6,141 nucleotides of DNA from Gammaproteobacteria bacterium. GTDB lineage: Bacteria; Pseudomonadota; Gammaproteobacteria; Pseudomonadales; Azotimanducaceae. The translations under genes were made by a program, and so were the position numbers. The DNA is taken from assembly GCA_027295975.1 (NCBI GenBank), contig JAPUJX010000356.1, positions 1 to 6,141 of the forward strand, written 5' to 3'. Shown in pieces: positions 1 through 6,141 of this stretch; within the stretch, counting starts at the first letter, position 1; every line of letters starts with the position of its first letter. The notes under the pieces are model-generated. The model did no database searches. It was not told the DNA's origin and worked only from the letters and a program-made list of their open reading frames with translations.

Positions 1-78
1 ACTCGCTGACCACAAACTCTCAACGTCGATCGTTCTTCGCTCTAAAGCCTCAATATGAGTTCCACCGACAACATCCAT
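1..78 (-). CDS. possible 5' end of an unrecognised gene, cut by the left edge (weak)
   Basis: On the minus strand an ATG at 78-76 opens 26 codons that stay open to the window edge, beginning MDVVGGTHIEALERR. It lies 36 bases downstream of the nuclease stop codon and on the same strand, so it could be the next gene of the same transcript. Against it, the only purine-rich stretch (AGG) directly touches the ATG, so there is no well-spaced ribosome binding site, and 26 codons can stay open by chance. The fragment has no recognisable motif or signal peptide. I assign no function. Plus-strand frames are also open across part of this stretch, so this is a candidate only. Confidence 0.2.
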   Translation of the reverse strand, partial: MDVVGGTHIEALERRTIDVESLWSAS

Positions 79-114
79 CCTGGAAGGACGTCGCTTACTT
101 TGCGGTCTCCACGT

Positions 115-1422
115 CTAGTTGCTCTGGCTGTCAAACAGAAAGGCAACACCTTCTTCCAACCGTCTGATCTGCGGTCTGGACCAGGTAACATGGTCGATCA
201 GACAACCGTGGCTGTCCTGCAGAGCCAGGCTGCCGCCGGAGTTGCTCAACCTGACCTTTCCCAGGGCTCTGCCTTTTAATCGTTTGGATTCCCCGGAACC
301 GATGCTGTCGGTGAGTTCCGCCACTCTTCCTTTCCCATCGATCAGGCGCCAGCCGCGTATGCTCGTTTTGCGGTTTCCCCGATTGTGCAGGGAAATCCAC
401 TCGCCGCGGCGTTCACTGCCTTGCGGATCAATCATCGCAGAGTTGATGACAATCCGACGAGTCGACAAATGGGTAACCTCCGGTCGTCGTTCTGTGGCGT
501 CACCCACTACACCACCTGGGCCGGTTACCGGGATACGTTCGGGGATTGAACTCACCCGCAGGTTTCGATTTCGGCTGGCGATGTTGTTATAGAACAAGGG
601 ATTGGCGTCATACATCTTCCGGTCGAAATTAATACCCGTCCAATTCTGTAACTCGCTGATGGTGACCTGGTACTCTCGATTCGTTTTGACCTGCTTGCCG
701 CCTTTCTTATCCCTGAGTACTTCGGTGTCCTGAAAAATAGCAAACGCCAGAACACCCAGTTTGCTGGCTTCTACAGCGGTTTTTCTACGGTAACAGATCA
801 CCTTGAAAAAACCGGACGGCACACGTGCGGACTCTTGATCCGTCAAATTGATGTGCCGGTCGAGATCGCCGTATATGGGCCCGGTAAACACCGCCAGCTT
901 GTTGTTCTTGTCGTCTTCAAACTCCCTGACGATGCCTATCTCCAGAGCCTTCCATTCATCTCGATTGAGGTTTTCGTGCTGCAGGGACGAATTGGAGTAG
1001 ATGAAGGTAGCTTTGCCCGCCTTATCGGATTCATCGTTGTCTGCACCCCACATATTGTTGAATCGCATCACCATGTGACCACGGTCGTAGGGATTCGGGA
1101 TTTTACCGGTCGGCGTCTGGCGATCTTTATAATAATCGTTGTCCAATTGAAACTTGGCTTTGACGTTGGGATCGTTTCGCCAGCTTCGCTTGCCCCCGCC
1201 TGGAGGCCTCGGTAGAAAGTTCGACTGGTCAATGTTGTAGGCCGAGTAGACAAGCTGCCGGGTGTACTCATTCATTACTACGGTGAAGTGCGCGTGGTCC
1301 GAGAAGATGTTTTTTCTCAATCCCGGGGCGCGGAGTATCGATCGCCCGAGTTGTCGATTGAATGTTGGCAGCGGGATGCGAATTCCTTCGCCGATGAAAA
1401 TCTCGTCATAACCTATCTGCAT
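115..1422 (-). CDS. DNA/RNA non-specific endonuclease (NUC/EndoG superfamily) with C-terminal lamin-tail-like domain
   Basis: Predicted magnesium-dependent, sugar-non-specific nuclease of 435 residues. The beta-beta-alpha-metal nuclease domain spans about residues 40-275. It carries the DRGH signature at 113-116, with H116 as the likely general base. Further on, N153 and E161 sit in LNRDEWKALE with the same spacing as metal-site N119 and nearby E127 of Serratia nuclease. A linker (about 285-320, rich in R, P and G) leads to a second domain at about 322-417. Its EWISLHNRG, GWRLIDGKG, LSNSGGSLALQD and IDHVTWS motifs resemble the lamin-tail immunoglobulin-like fold. The N-terminus (MQIGYDEIFIGEGIRIPLP) is not hydrophobic, so no Sec signal peptide is visible, unlike secreted Serratia nuclease. 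The ATG at 1422 has a good GGGGGT ribosome site six bases upstream. The gene follows the TRAP operon on the same strand after 94 bases and may be read through from it. No immunity-like partner is visible, so whether it is a toxin, a nutrient nuclease or a repair enzyme is open. Confidence 0.88.
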   Translation of the reverse strand: MQIGYDEIFIGEGIRIPLPTFNRQLGRSILRAPGLRKNIFSDHAHFTVVMNEYTRQLVYSAYNIDQSNFLPRPPGGGKRSWRNDPNVKAKFQLDNDYYKDRQTPTGKIPNPYDRGHMVMRFNNMWGADNDESDKAGKATFIYSNSSLQHENLNRDEWKALEIGIVREFEDDKNNKLAVFTGPIYGDLDRHINLTDQESARVPSGFFKVICYRRKTAVEASKLGVLAFAIFQDTEVLRDKKGGKQVKTNREYQVTISELQNWTGINFDRKMYDANPLFYNNIASRNRNLRVSSIPERIPVTGPGGVVGDATERRPEVTHLSTRRIVINSAMIDPQGSERRGEWISLHNRGNRKTSIRGWRLIDGKGRVAELTDSIGSGESKRLKGRALGKVRLSNSGGSLALQDSHGCLIDHVTWSRPQIRRLEEGVAFLFDSQSN

Positions 1423-1458
1423 GTCGACCCCCTGTGGTTTCCAGTGCCGGGTCCGGTT

Positions 1459-1482
1459 TCATGGCTCACGGCTGAGCCATGA
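1459..1482. repeat. perfect 10-bp inverted repeat with 4-base loop between the TRAP operon and the nuclease gene
   Basis: Arm TCATGGCTCA at 1459-1468 pairs perfectly with TGAGCCATGA at 1473-1482 around loop CGGC. It is the only strong dyad in the 94-base gap between the dctM-type stop (1517-1519) and the nuclease start (1422). Read on the minus strand, it follows the TRAP operon but is trailed by AACC rather than a run of Us, so it is not a canonical intrinsic terminator. On the plus strand it is trailed by TTTAT, also weak. It could be a partial terminator or attenuator, a 3'-end stabilising hairpin for the TRAP mRNA, or a protein-binding operator for the nuclease gene. Confidence 0.6.
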
Positions 1483-1516
1483 TTTATCGGCGTCGATCCG
1501 CTTGCCGCCGCCATCC

Positions 1517-2866
1517 CTAACCATAACTCCGGGAGGGTAGCCAGGTCACCAGCGCTTCCCAGTTGAATATGACGACGAGTCCTATCAGTTGCAGGATGAT
1601 GAAGGGGATCACACCACGATAGATGGTGCGCACGTTTATGCTTTCCGGGGCAACCCCCTTGAGGTAAAAGATAGCGAAGCCGACGGGTGGTGTGAGGAAG
1701 CTTGTTTGCAGACAGACGGCGAAAAGTACCGTGAACCACACCGGATCGAAACCGAGCCCGGTAACTACGGGTGACACCAGCGGCAGGATGATCAGCGTCA
1801 GTTCGATCCAATCGAGGAAAAACCCCAGGAGGAAAGTAGCAAAGAGGATGGAAATCACGATGCCTGTGGCTCCAAAAGGGAGATCCAACAGCACTCTTTC
1901 TATGAGTTGATCGCCTCCCAGGCCGCGCAGCACCAGTGAGAATGCGGTGGCGCCGATCAGCACGGCGAAGATGAAAGCCGTAGTGCGGGAGGTCTCGAAC
2001 AGCACCTGGTTCATCACCCCGCGATTGAGCCGCTTTTTGGCCCATGCGAGCACCAACGCGCCTGCCGCGCCCATGCCGGCAGCTTCGGTTGGCGTGGCTA
2101 CGCCGAGAAAGATACTGCCGAGCACCGCCAGGATGAGGAAAGCGGGAGGCAGGATCGCAATAAATAGATCCCTGATCGCGGCCCAATCCACCGGATCGTA
2201 TTTGGCCGCCGGTGCGCCGTCGGGATATACCAGCCCATATCCGAGCAGATATATCACGTACAGGCTGCCGAGCAATACCCCGGGAAAAACGGCGCCGAGA
2301 AAAAGGTCACCCACGCTCATGGCCATGCGATCGGCCATGAGCACCAGCATGATGCTGGGTGGAATGAGGATACCCAACGTACCTACCGCGCAGACGGTGC
2401 CCGCAGCCAGTGATTTGTTGTAACCCTGCTCCAGCATGGCCGGCAGTCCCATCAATCCCAACAAGACGACCGACGCGCCGATGATACCGGTAGTGGCGGC
2501 AAGCAGAATGCCTATCAGAGTCACGGTGATGGCGAGGCCGCCGCGTATTCCGCCGAACAATCGCGCGAAGCTCGTCATCAACTGGTTGGCAATGCCGGAA
2601 CGGTCGAGTAACAGACCCATGAAAATGAACATGGGCAGAGCCACCAATACCCAGTTTTCCATCACATTCCAGATACGGTCGACCATGATGGAGGTATATC
2701 CCCAGTTCATGCCGATGGCCAGGTTGAAGTCGATGTCCAGGACGATGGCGAACGCGGTGAACAGTACCGACAGGCCGCCCAGAATCCACGCAACGGGGAA
2801 ACCCGTGAACACGAGCACGATGAAGCTCAGAAACATGAGTAGCGCCAGTATTTCGTTAGGAGCCAC
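1517..2866 (-). CDS. dctM: TRAP transporter large permease subunit (DctM family)
   Basis: Membrane channel subunit of a tripartite ATP-independent periplasmic transporter. It imports the solute delivered by the binding protein, driven by a Na+ or H+ gradient. The protein is strongly hydrophobic, with about eleven to twelve membrane segments and the usual family length (449-453 residues). Numbered from the longest start (TTG, 2878), it has GFPVAWILGG at 26-35, the LGILIPPSIMLVLMADR re-entrant-loop segment at 168-184, ATPTEAAGMGA at 261-271 and FLTPPVGFAIFYLKGVAP at 394-411. These proline-rich hairpins mark the DctM fold. I prefer a GTG start at 2866 because GGAG (2876-2873) lies six bases before it, whereas the TTG at 2878 has no ribosome site. 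Either start overlaps the end of the small permease gene (11 or 23 bases), so translation is probably coupled. Similarity is to the FcbT3-like branch, judged from memory. Transported solute unknown. Confidence 0.95.
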   Translation of the reverse strand: MAPNEILALLMFLSFIVLVFTGFPVAWILGGLSVLFTAFAIVLDIDFNLAIGMNWGYTSIMVDRIWNVMENWVLVALPMFIFMGLLLDRSGIANQLMTSFARLFGGIRGGLAITVTLIGILLAATTGIIGASVVLLGLMGLPAMLEQGYNKSLAAGTVCAVGTLGILIPPSIMLVLMADRMAMSVGDLFLGAVFPGVLLGSLYVIYLLGYGLVYPDGAPAAKYDPVDWAAIRDLFIAILPPAFLILAVLGSIFLGVATPTEAAGMGAAGALVLAWAKKRLNRGVMNQVLFETSRTTAFIFAVLIGATAFSLVLRGLGGDQLIERVLLDLPFGATGIVISILFATFLLGFFLDWIELTLIILPLVSPVVTGLGFDPVWFTVLFAVCLQTSFLTPPVGFAIFYLKGVAPESINVRTIYRGVIPFIILQLIGLVVIFNWEALVTWLPSRSYG

Positions 2867-3377
2867 CGGCGTCTCCAAATAGAAATACCCATAAGCGGCT
2901 GAGGCGAGAGCAGACGGCGAGCAGCAGCAGGGAGAAACCGACAGGCAACACTGCCTTGATTACCCAGCGAAACGGCAGCCCGCCCGGTGCTTGAGAAACC
3001 TCGGAAAGATCGAAACTTATCCAGACGAACGGAATACTGAAAATCAACACGAACGCGATGAATGGAAGTAATAGTAGCAAAATGCCATATAACTCAACCC
3101 AGGCCTGAGTCTGGGGTGTCATGTACTCGTGCAACACATCGACACGGATGTGTACGTCGGCTTGATAAGCGTAACCCAGCGCCATGAGAAAGCCCGTTGA
3201 ATAGAGGTGCCATTGAATCTCTTCGAACTCGATGCGTCCCTGGTTGAAAACGTAACGCAACAGCACGTTCGCGACTATCACGACGAGGAGCACCACCCAT
3301 AGCCAGGAGATCCTCTGGCCGATTTTTTCCAGCCATGGGTCGACGACCCGGGAGAATGGGGTTTGTGGTAGCAGCAT
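2856..3377 (-). CDS. dctQ: TRAP transporter small permease subunit (DctQ family)
   Basis: Small membrane subunit of the TRAP transporter, which pairs with the large permease and is needed for uptake. The 173-residue length is typical. Hydrophobic segments lie at about 24-44, 57-74, 96-118 and 137-157, fitting the usual four-helix topology. The family signature lies after helix 1: LLRYVFNQGRIEFEEIQWHL (39-58), with the conserved acidic pair before a tryptophan, followed by ALGYAYQADVHIRVDVL (66-82), where the AD-HIRVD pattern is diagnostic. The ATG at 3377 starts 16 bases after the stop of the binding-protein gene. No good ribosome site stands before it, so it probably relies on reinitiation from the upstream gene. 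It overlaps the start of the large permease gene. The arrangement indicates a single transcript of three genes. Confidence 0.93.
   Translation of the reverse strand: MLLPQTPFSRVVDPWLEKIGQRISWLWVVLLVVIVANVLLRYVFNQGRIEFEEIQWHLYSTGFLMALGYAYQADVHIRVDVLHEYMTPQTQAWVELYGILLLLLPFIAFVLIFSIPFVWISFDLSEVSQAPGGLPFRWVIKAVLPVGFSLLLLAVCSRLSRLWVFLFGDAGGS
2873..2876 (-). promoter_or_regulatory. ribosome binding site that decides the dctM start
   Basis: GGAG on the minus strand lies within the last codons of the small permease gene, six bases before GTG at 2866-2864. The longer TTG at 2878-2876 would overlap this motif and has only T-rich sequence before it. This favours the GTG start and coupled translation. 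Confidence 0.5.
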
Positions 3378-3393
3378 CAGTCAGGACAAATCA

Positions 3394-4539
3394 TCAGAAG
3401 TCGCGAGGCAGGTAGGCACGGGACTTCCAGTGCGCGTATGTGGCGCGGAACGCCTTCTGGGACTCGAGAATTTCACGAAAACTCTCGTCTTTGGCTGCCT
3501 CCTCGGCGAGCACGATTTCGGTGACCCGTTGCAACTCGCGCAGCACTTCGTCAGGTAATGTCTCAGCCGATACTCCGATATCCGGGAACCCGGCGATCAC
3601 CGCGCCTTGAGAGGCCTCCGCATTAGACAAATTGCGTATCACTCCGGCGGTACAGACGGCTTCCAGGAGTTTCTGGTCGGCCCCGGCCATATTGTGCCAG
3701 GTCTCGATGTTCACCAGGAGGTGTGTGGAGGTTGCTGGCTGGTGCCAGCCGGGATAGTAGTTGTAGCTGGCGATCTGATGGAATCCGAGGGCGCGGTCGA
3801 CGATGGGTAATGCATACTCGCTGGCGTCGATGGCGCCTTTCTCCAATGCCTGGAAAATCTCTCCCCCGGGCAACATCGTCACCGAGGCGCCAACCCGCTC
3901 GATCACCTTGCCGCCCAATCCGGCAAAGCGGATCTTGAGCCCCTGCACGTCTTCCAGCGAAGTAATCGGATTGCGAAACCAACCGGCGGTTTCGGGCCCG
4001 GTCAGACCACAGAAAATCGGGTGAATGTTGTGGTTCAGATATAATTTTTCGCCCAGCTCCCTACCCCCGGCTTCATACCACCAGGCCGCAACTTCCCAGG
4101 GTTCCATCCCGAAAGGTACCGCTCCGAGCAATGTCGAGGCGGGTATCTTGCCCTGATCGTAGCCGAGCCATGTGTAGCCTATTTTAACTTTATGATCACG
4201 CACCGCGTCGGTAATGCTGAATGCCGGGACGATTTCTCCCGGCTCGTATATCCGCAGATCGACGGCGCCGCCGGAAACGTCGCGAATCATGTTGGTTACA
4301 TAAATCGCGTTTTCCCCAAGGACCGGCAGGTTGGTGGGAAATGCCACCGGCAGACGCCAGTTGATTCGTTTGCGAACGGCAACTTCCGAGTTTGCTCCGG
4401 ATTGAGCGGCTGTCCCGGGCGGACGCACCGCGAGACTGCCGACAATGCCCACCAGAAATGCAACCAGCACCCCAATCAGCGCCGCGCGCTGGCCCATCTG
4501 ACGTTGGCTCATCCTCCCCCCTCGAGGCATAAACGCCAA
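3394..4539 (-). CDS. dctP: TRAP transporter solute-binding protein (DctP family, TakP/FcbT1-like)
   Basis: Periplasmic receptor that captures the substrate and delivers it to the DctQ-DctM permease. Numbered from TTG at 4539 it has 381 residues. A basic stretch (R13, R18) and a hydrophobic core at about 19-38 form a signal peptide, with likely cleavage near TAA-QS (43-47). The mature domain contains LRIYEPGEIVPAFSITDAVRD (95-115), GYTWLGYDQGK (121-131), VPFGMEPWEVAAWWYEAGG (141-159), GPETAGWFR (181-189), LKIRFAGLGGKVIERVGAS (201-219), where R204 is the expected carboxylate-binding arginine, LPGGEIFQALEKGAIDASEY (223-242) and YNYYPGWHQP (259-268). This pattern resembles the alpha-keto-acid binder TakP and relatives. 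E241-Y242 occupies the place of a Glu-Trp pair I recall at the TakP metal/ligand site. The start is uncertain: TTG 4539, ATG 4530 and ATG 4512 are all in frame, and 4512 still leaves a full signal peptide. First gene of the operon; ligand not determined. Confidence 0.92.
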   Translation of the reverse strand: MAFMPRGGRMSQRQMGQRAALIGVLVAFLVGIVGSLAVRPPGTAAQSGANSEVAVRKRINWRLPVAFPTNLPVLGENAIYVTNMIRDVSGGAVDLRIYEPGEIVPAFSITDAVRDHKVKIGYTWLGYDQGKIPASTLLGAVPFGMEPWEVAAWWYEAGGRELGEKLYLNHNIHPIFCGLTGPETAGWFRNPITSLEDVQGLKIRFAGLGGKVIERVGASVTMLPGGEIFQALEKGAIDASEYALPIVDRALGFHQIASYNYYPGWHQPATSTHLLVNIETWHNMAGADQKLLEAVCTAGVIRNLSNAEASQGAVIAGFPDIGVSAETLPDEVLRELQRVTEIVLAEEAAKDESFREILESQKAFRATYAHWKSRAYLPRDF

Positions 4540-4550
4540 GCATTGTGTAA

Positions 4551-4558
4551 ACCTCCTT
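4551..4558 (-). promoter_or_regulatory. perfect Shine-Dalgarno sequence before dctP, placed for an out-of-frame ATG
   Basis: AAGGAGGT on the minus strand is a full match to the anti-Shine-Dalgarno sequence. Seven bases further is ATG at 4543-4541, the ideal distance, but that ATG is out of frame with the binding protein. The in-frame TTG at 4539-4537 is 11 bases away, which is usable but long. In-frame ATGs at 4530 and 4512 are 20 and 38 bases away. The site clearly serves the start of dctP, but which codon it serves is ambiguous. Confidence 0.7.
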
Positions 4559-4756
4559 GCCGGGATGCAAGGCTAGAATCAGGACATCTCGCCAATATCC
4601 AACCGTTTGCGTTATCGCGGCTGCATTTTTGCAAAGTTATGTCACCTGTTGCCCGTTGTTGCCTTAACATGTACGACACATTCGCGGGGACGTTGGGTGA
4701 CTTCGCGCGCCACGTGTCGGGATGAGTGGTAACGAGCTTGAGCAGATAGTCGATTT

Positions 4757-4764
4757 GGGGGGAA
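4757..4764 (+). promoter_or_regulatory. ribosome binding site of pntAA
   Basis: GGGGGGAA lies four bases before the ATG at 4769, the start that gives the conserved MLIGVPGE N-terminus of PntAA. A second ATG at 4765 overlaps as ATGCATG but is in another frame and meets a stop after 32 codons, so it is a decoy or leader start at most. Confidence 0.55.
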
Positions 4765-4768
4765 ATGC

Positions 4769-5896
4769 ATGCTGATCGGGGTGCCCGGGGAAACTTGGCC
4801 GGGCGAGTTGCGTGCGGCGTTGGTTCCTCAGAATGTCAAAAAGCTCGTGAACAATGGATTTGAGGTCATCGTGGAAACGGGTCTCGGCGACGCTGCCGGT
4901 TATGGGGATTCGCAGTACAGCGATGCAGGTGCCGTGGTCGAAACCGATCGTCAGGCGCTACTCGAGCGTTCCGACATAGTCTTTCGCGTGCGTAAACCCG
5001 ACGCGCAAGAGGTCATGTACCTCAAATCGGGCTCGGTTCACATCAGCTTTCTCGATCCCTTCAACGAAAAAGCGCTGGTGGATGCGCTGGCGGCCCGGGG
5101 TGTCACCGCGATATCCATGGAAATGATCCCACGCACCACACTCGCTCAAAAAATGGATGCGCTGTCGTCGCAAGCGAACCTCGCCGGGTACGTGACGGTC
5201 ATCCAGGCCGCCAGCCACTGTCCCAAAATTTTTCCGATGATGATGACTCCGTCCGGAACCATTGCGCCGGCGCGGGTGTTCGTCATCGGCGCAGGGGTTG
5301 CGGGCCTTCAGGCGATCGCGACGGCAAAACGTCTCGGTGCCCGGGTGGAGGCGTTCGACACCCGGCCGGTAGTAGCCGAGCAGGTGCAATCTCTCGGCGC
5401 GAAGTTCGTGAAGATCGATCTCGGCGACACCGGGCAGACCGATCAGGGATATGCCACGGAACTGAGCGATGAGCAGATCGAGCTGCAGAAAGAAGGGCAG
5501 AAAAAAATCATCAGCCAATCGGATGTGGTGATCACCACGGCTCAGCTTTTTGGCCGCCCCGCCCCGCGGATCGTCTCCCGGGATATGGTGGAAGCGATGA
5601 TGCCCGGCAGCGTGATAGTCGACATGGCGGTGGAAACCGGCGGCAATGTCGAAGGATCCGTGCTCGATGAGATCGTCGTGGTCAACGGCGTGAAGATCAT
5701 TGGCCATGGCAACCTGCCTTCTGAGGTGGCGCGCAATGCCAGCGACATGTACTCCAACAACCTCTACAACTTGATCACTGATTTCTGGGATGCCGCCGAG
5801 CACAAGCTGGATCTGAGCCCGGATAATGAAATCATCCAGGGTTGTGTCATCACCGCCGATGGCGCCATCGTCAACGAAACCATCAAGAACTTGTAA
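4769..5896 (+). CDS. pntAA: NAD(P) transhydrogenase subunit alpha part 1 (soluble NAD(H)-binding domain I)
   Basis: Soluble domain I of the proton-translocating transhydrogenase. It binds NAD(H) and passes hydride to NADP+ on domain III (PntB) at the inner face of the cytoplasmic membrane, coupled to proton entry, and so supplies NADPH. At 375 residues it matches the single-domain PntAA form rather than the fused PntA of E. coli, which is about 510 residues. The N-terminus MLIGVPGETWPGELRAALVP is typical. The RQD loop is intact as R122, Q127 and D130, with the same spacing as R127/Q132/D135 in Rhodospirillum rubrum. The Rossmann motif GAGVAG is at 174-179, and D197 in AFDTRP is the acidic residue expected to favour NAD over NADP. 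The mobile loop GYATELSDEQ (227-236) is present, and HGNLPSEVARNAS (313-325) is conserved. The relation to alanine dehydrogenase is clear, but the RQD loop and the following pntAB make the assignment firm. pntAB follows after 17 bases. Confidence 0.97.
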   Translation: MLIGVPGETWPGELRAALVPQNVKKLVNNGFEVIVETGLGDAAGYGDSQYSDAGAVVETDRQALLERSDIVFRVRKPDAQEVMYLKSGSVHISFLDPFNEKALVDALAARGVTAISMEMIPRTTLAQKMDALSSQANLAGYVTVIQAASHCPKIFPMMMTPSGTIAPARVFVIGAGVAGLQAIATAKRLGARVEAFDTRPVVAEQVQSLGAKFVKIDLGDTGQTDQGYATELSDEQIELQKEGQKKIISQSDVVITTAQLFGRPAPRIVSRDMVEAMMPGSVIVDMAVETGGNVEGSVLDEIVVVNGVKIIGHGNLPSEVARNASDMYSNNLYNLITDFWDAAEHKLDLSPDNEIIQGCVITADGAIVNETIKNL

Positions 5897-5913
5897 GCGG
5901 AGCTCAAAGAACA

Positions 5914-6141
5914 ATGGAAGCGGTATTTCTAGCCTTCGTATTGATGTTGTCCATCTTTCTGGGCTTCGAGCTCATATCGAAGGTACCAGCCACGTTGCAC
6001 ACCCCGTTGATGTCGGGCGCCAATGCGATCTCGGGCATCACCCTGGTCGGGGCGTTGACCTCGGCGGGTGCGGGTAACGAACAGGTGGCCACCTGGCTCG
6101 GGGCGGCCGCGGTCTCTTTTGCCACCGTAAACGTGATCGGC
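5914..6141 (+). CDS. pntAB: NAD(P) transhydrogenase subunit alpha part 2 (membrane domain), cut by the right edge
   Basis: First 76 residues of the small membrane subunit that, with the membrane part of PntB, forms the proton channel (domain II). The first hydrophobic helix, at about 2-17, is followed by the highly diagnostic loop FELISKVPATLHTPLMSGAN (18-37) and SGITLVGAL (40-48). A further helix ends in FATVNVIG (69-76), where the window stops. The family is about 100 residues long, so roughly a quarter is missing. The ATG at 5914 has GGAG at 5899-5902, 11 bases upstream, a rather long spacing. The gap to the pntAA stop is 17 bases, so the genes are surely co-transcribed. pntB should be the next gene downstream. 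Confidence 0.95.
   Translation, partial: MEAVFLAFVLMLSIFLGFELISKVPATLHTPLMSGANAISGITLVGALTSAGAGNEQVATWLGAAAVSFATVNVIG

Larger units (their letters stand above)
4540..4768. promoter_or_regulatory. divergent intergenic region between dctP and pntAA
   Basis: This 229-base gene-free stretch must contain the start signals for both the leftward TRAP operon and the rightward pnt operon. Leftward, TTGGAT at 4602-4597 and GATTCT at 4580-4575 are separated by 16 bases and could be a poor -35/-10 pair. I found no convincing sigma-70 pair rightward. Short dyads are present: CGACAC at 4674-4679 with GTGTCG at 4714-4719, and the palindrome CACGTG at 4711-4716. These could be regulator sites, but they are short enough to arise by chance. 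No RNA gene is visible. Confidence 0.5.

Noticed and set aside
3..167. Plus-strand frame open from the left edge as the tail of a convergent gene
   Set aside because: It would overlap the nuclease gene by 53 bases, the sequence is not recognisable, and it is short enough to be open by chance.
835..1215. 126-codon plus-strand open frame opposite the nuclease gene
   Set aside because: It is antisense to the catalytic domain, where the minus-strand frame has intact DRGH and Asn/Glu motifs. It has no ribosome site or recognisable domain.
1413..2186. 257-codon open frame on the minus strand overlapping dctM and the nuclease start
   Set aside because: It is a shifted frame of dctM with Arg/His/Pro-rich sequence and no membrane or domain pattern; dctM motifs in the other frame are unambiguous. 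Its tail across the 1423-1516 gap, from an ATG at 1514, gives only about 33 residues with no support.
4196..4543. Open frame from the well-placed ATG 4543 on the minus strand as a separate protein
   Set aside because: The sequence is a shifted frame of dctP (Arg/Gly/Ser-rich, no motifs). The ATG is interesting for the dctP start, but a distinct product is not supported.
4649..4670. TTGCCC ... TAACAT as a promoter for pntAA
   Set aside because: The two hexamers are only 10 bases apart, far from the 16-18 expected for a sigma-70 promoter.
4958..5914. 318-codon open frame on the minus strand opposite pntAA
   Set aside because: It lies almost wholly antisense to the firmly identified pntAA. The residues are His/Arg/Asp-rich low-quality protein without motifs, as expected from the mirror of a GC-biased coding frame.

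Overview
The window reads as ordinary bacterial chromosome, moderately GC-rich and densely coded, most likely from a proteobacterium. The evidence is a complete three-gene TRAP transporter set in the order dctP-dctQ-dctM, plus a proton-translocating transhydrogenase whose alpha subunit is split into two genes (pntAA, pntAB), as in Rhodospirillum-type operons. I cannot place it more finely from the sequence alone. There is no rRNA, tRNA, CRISPR array, insertion sequence or phage gene in view.

Layout. Positions 1-114 are mostly non-coding, with one weak reading frame that runs off the left edge on the minus strand. Positions 115-1422 (minus) encode a DNA/RNA non-specific endonuclease of the NUC/EndoG superfamily with a C-terminal lamin-tail-like domain. 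A 94-base gap containing a perfect 10-bp hairpin separates it from the TRAP operon on the same strand: large permease (1517 to about 2866/2878), small permease (2856-3377) and solute-binding protein (3394 to about 4539). A 229-base divergent intergenic region follows. On the plus strand, pntAA is complete (4769-5896) and pntAB is cut by the right edge (5914-6141).

How the genes work together. DctP should capture an organic anion in the periplasm and hand it to the DctQ-DctM membrane pair, which imports it using a sodium or proton gradient. The solute-binding protein resembles the TakP/FcbT1-type branch, so a 2-oxo acid or similar carboxylate is plausible, but the ligand is not determined. PntAA binds NAD(H) and, with PntAB and an expected PntB just outside the window, uses the proton gradient to make NADPH. 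The nuclease is in line with the TRAP genes but has no obvious functional link to them.

I found no clearly new multi-gene system. The points most worth a second look are the nuclease/lamin-tail fusion without a visible signal peptide, and the start of dctP, where a perfect ribosome binding site is ideally placed for an ATG in the wrong frame and a run of six Gs lies between that ATG and the real frame.
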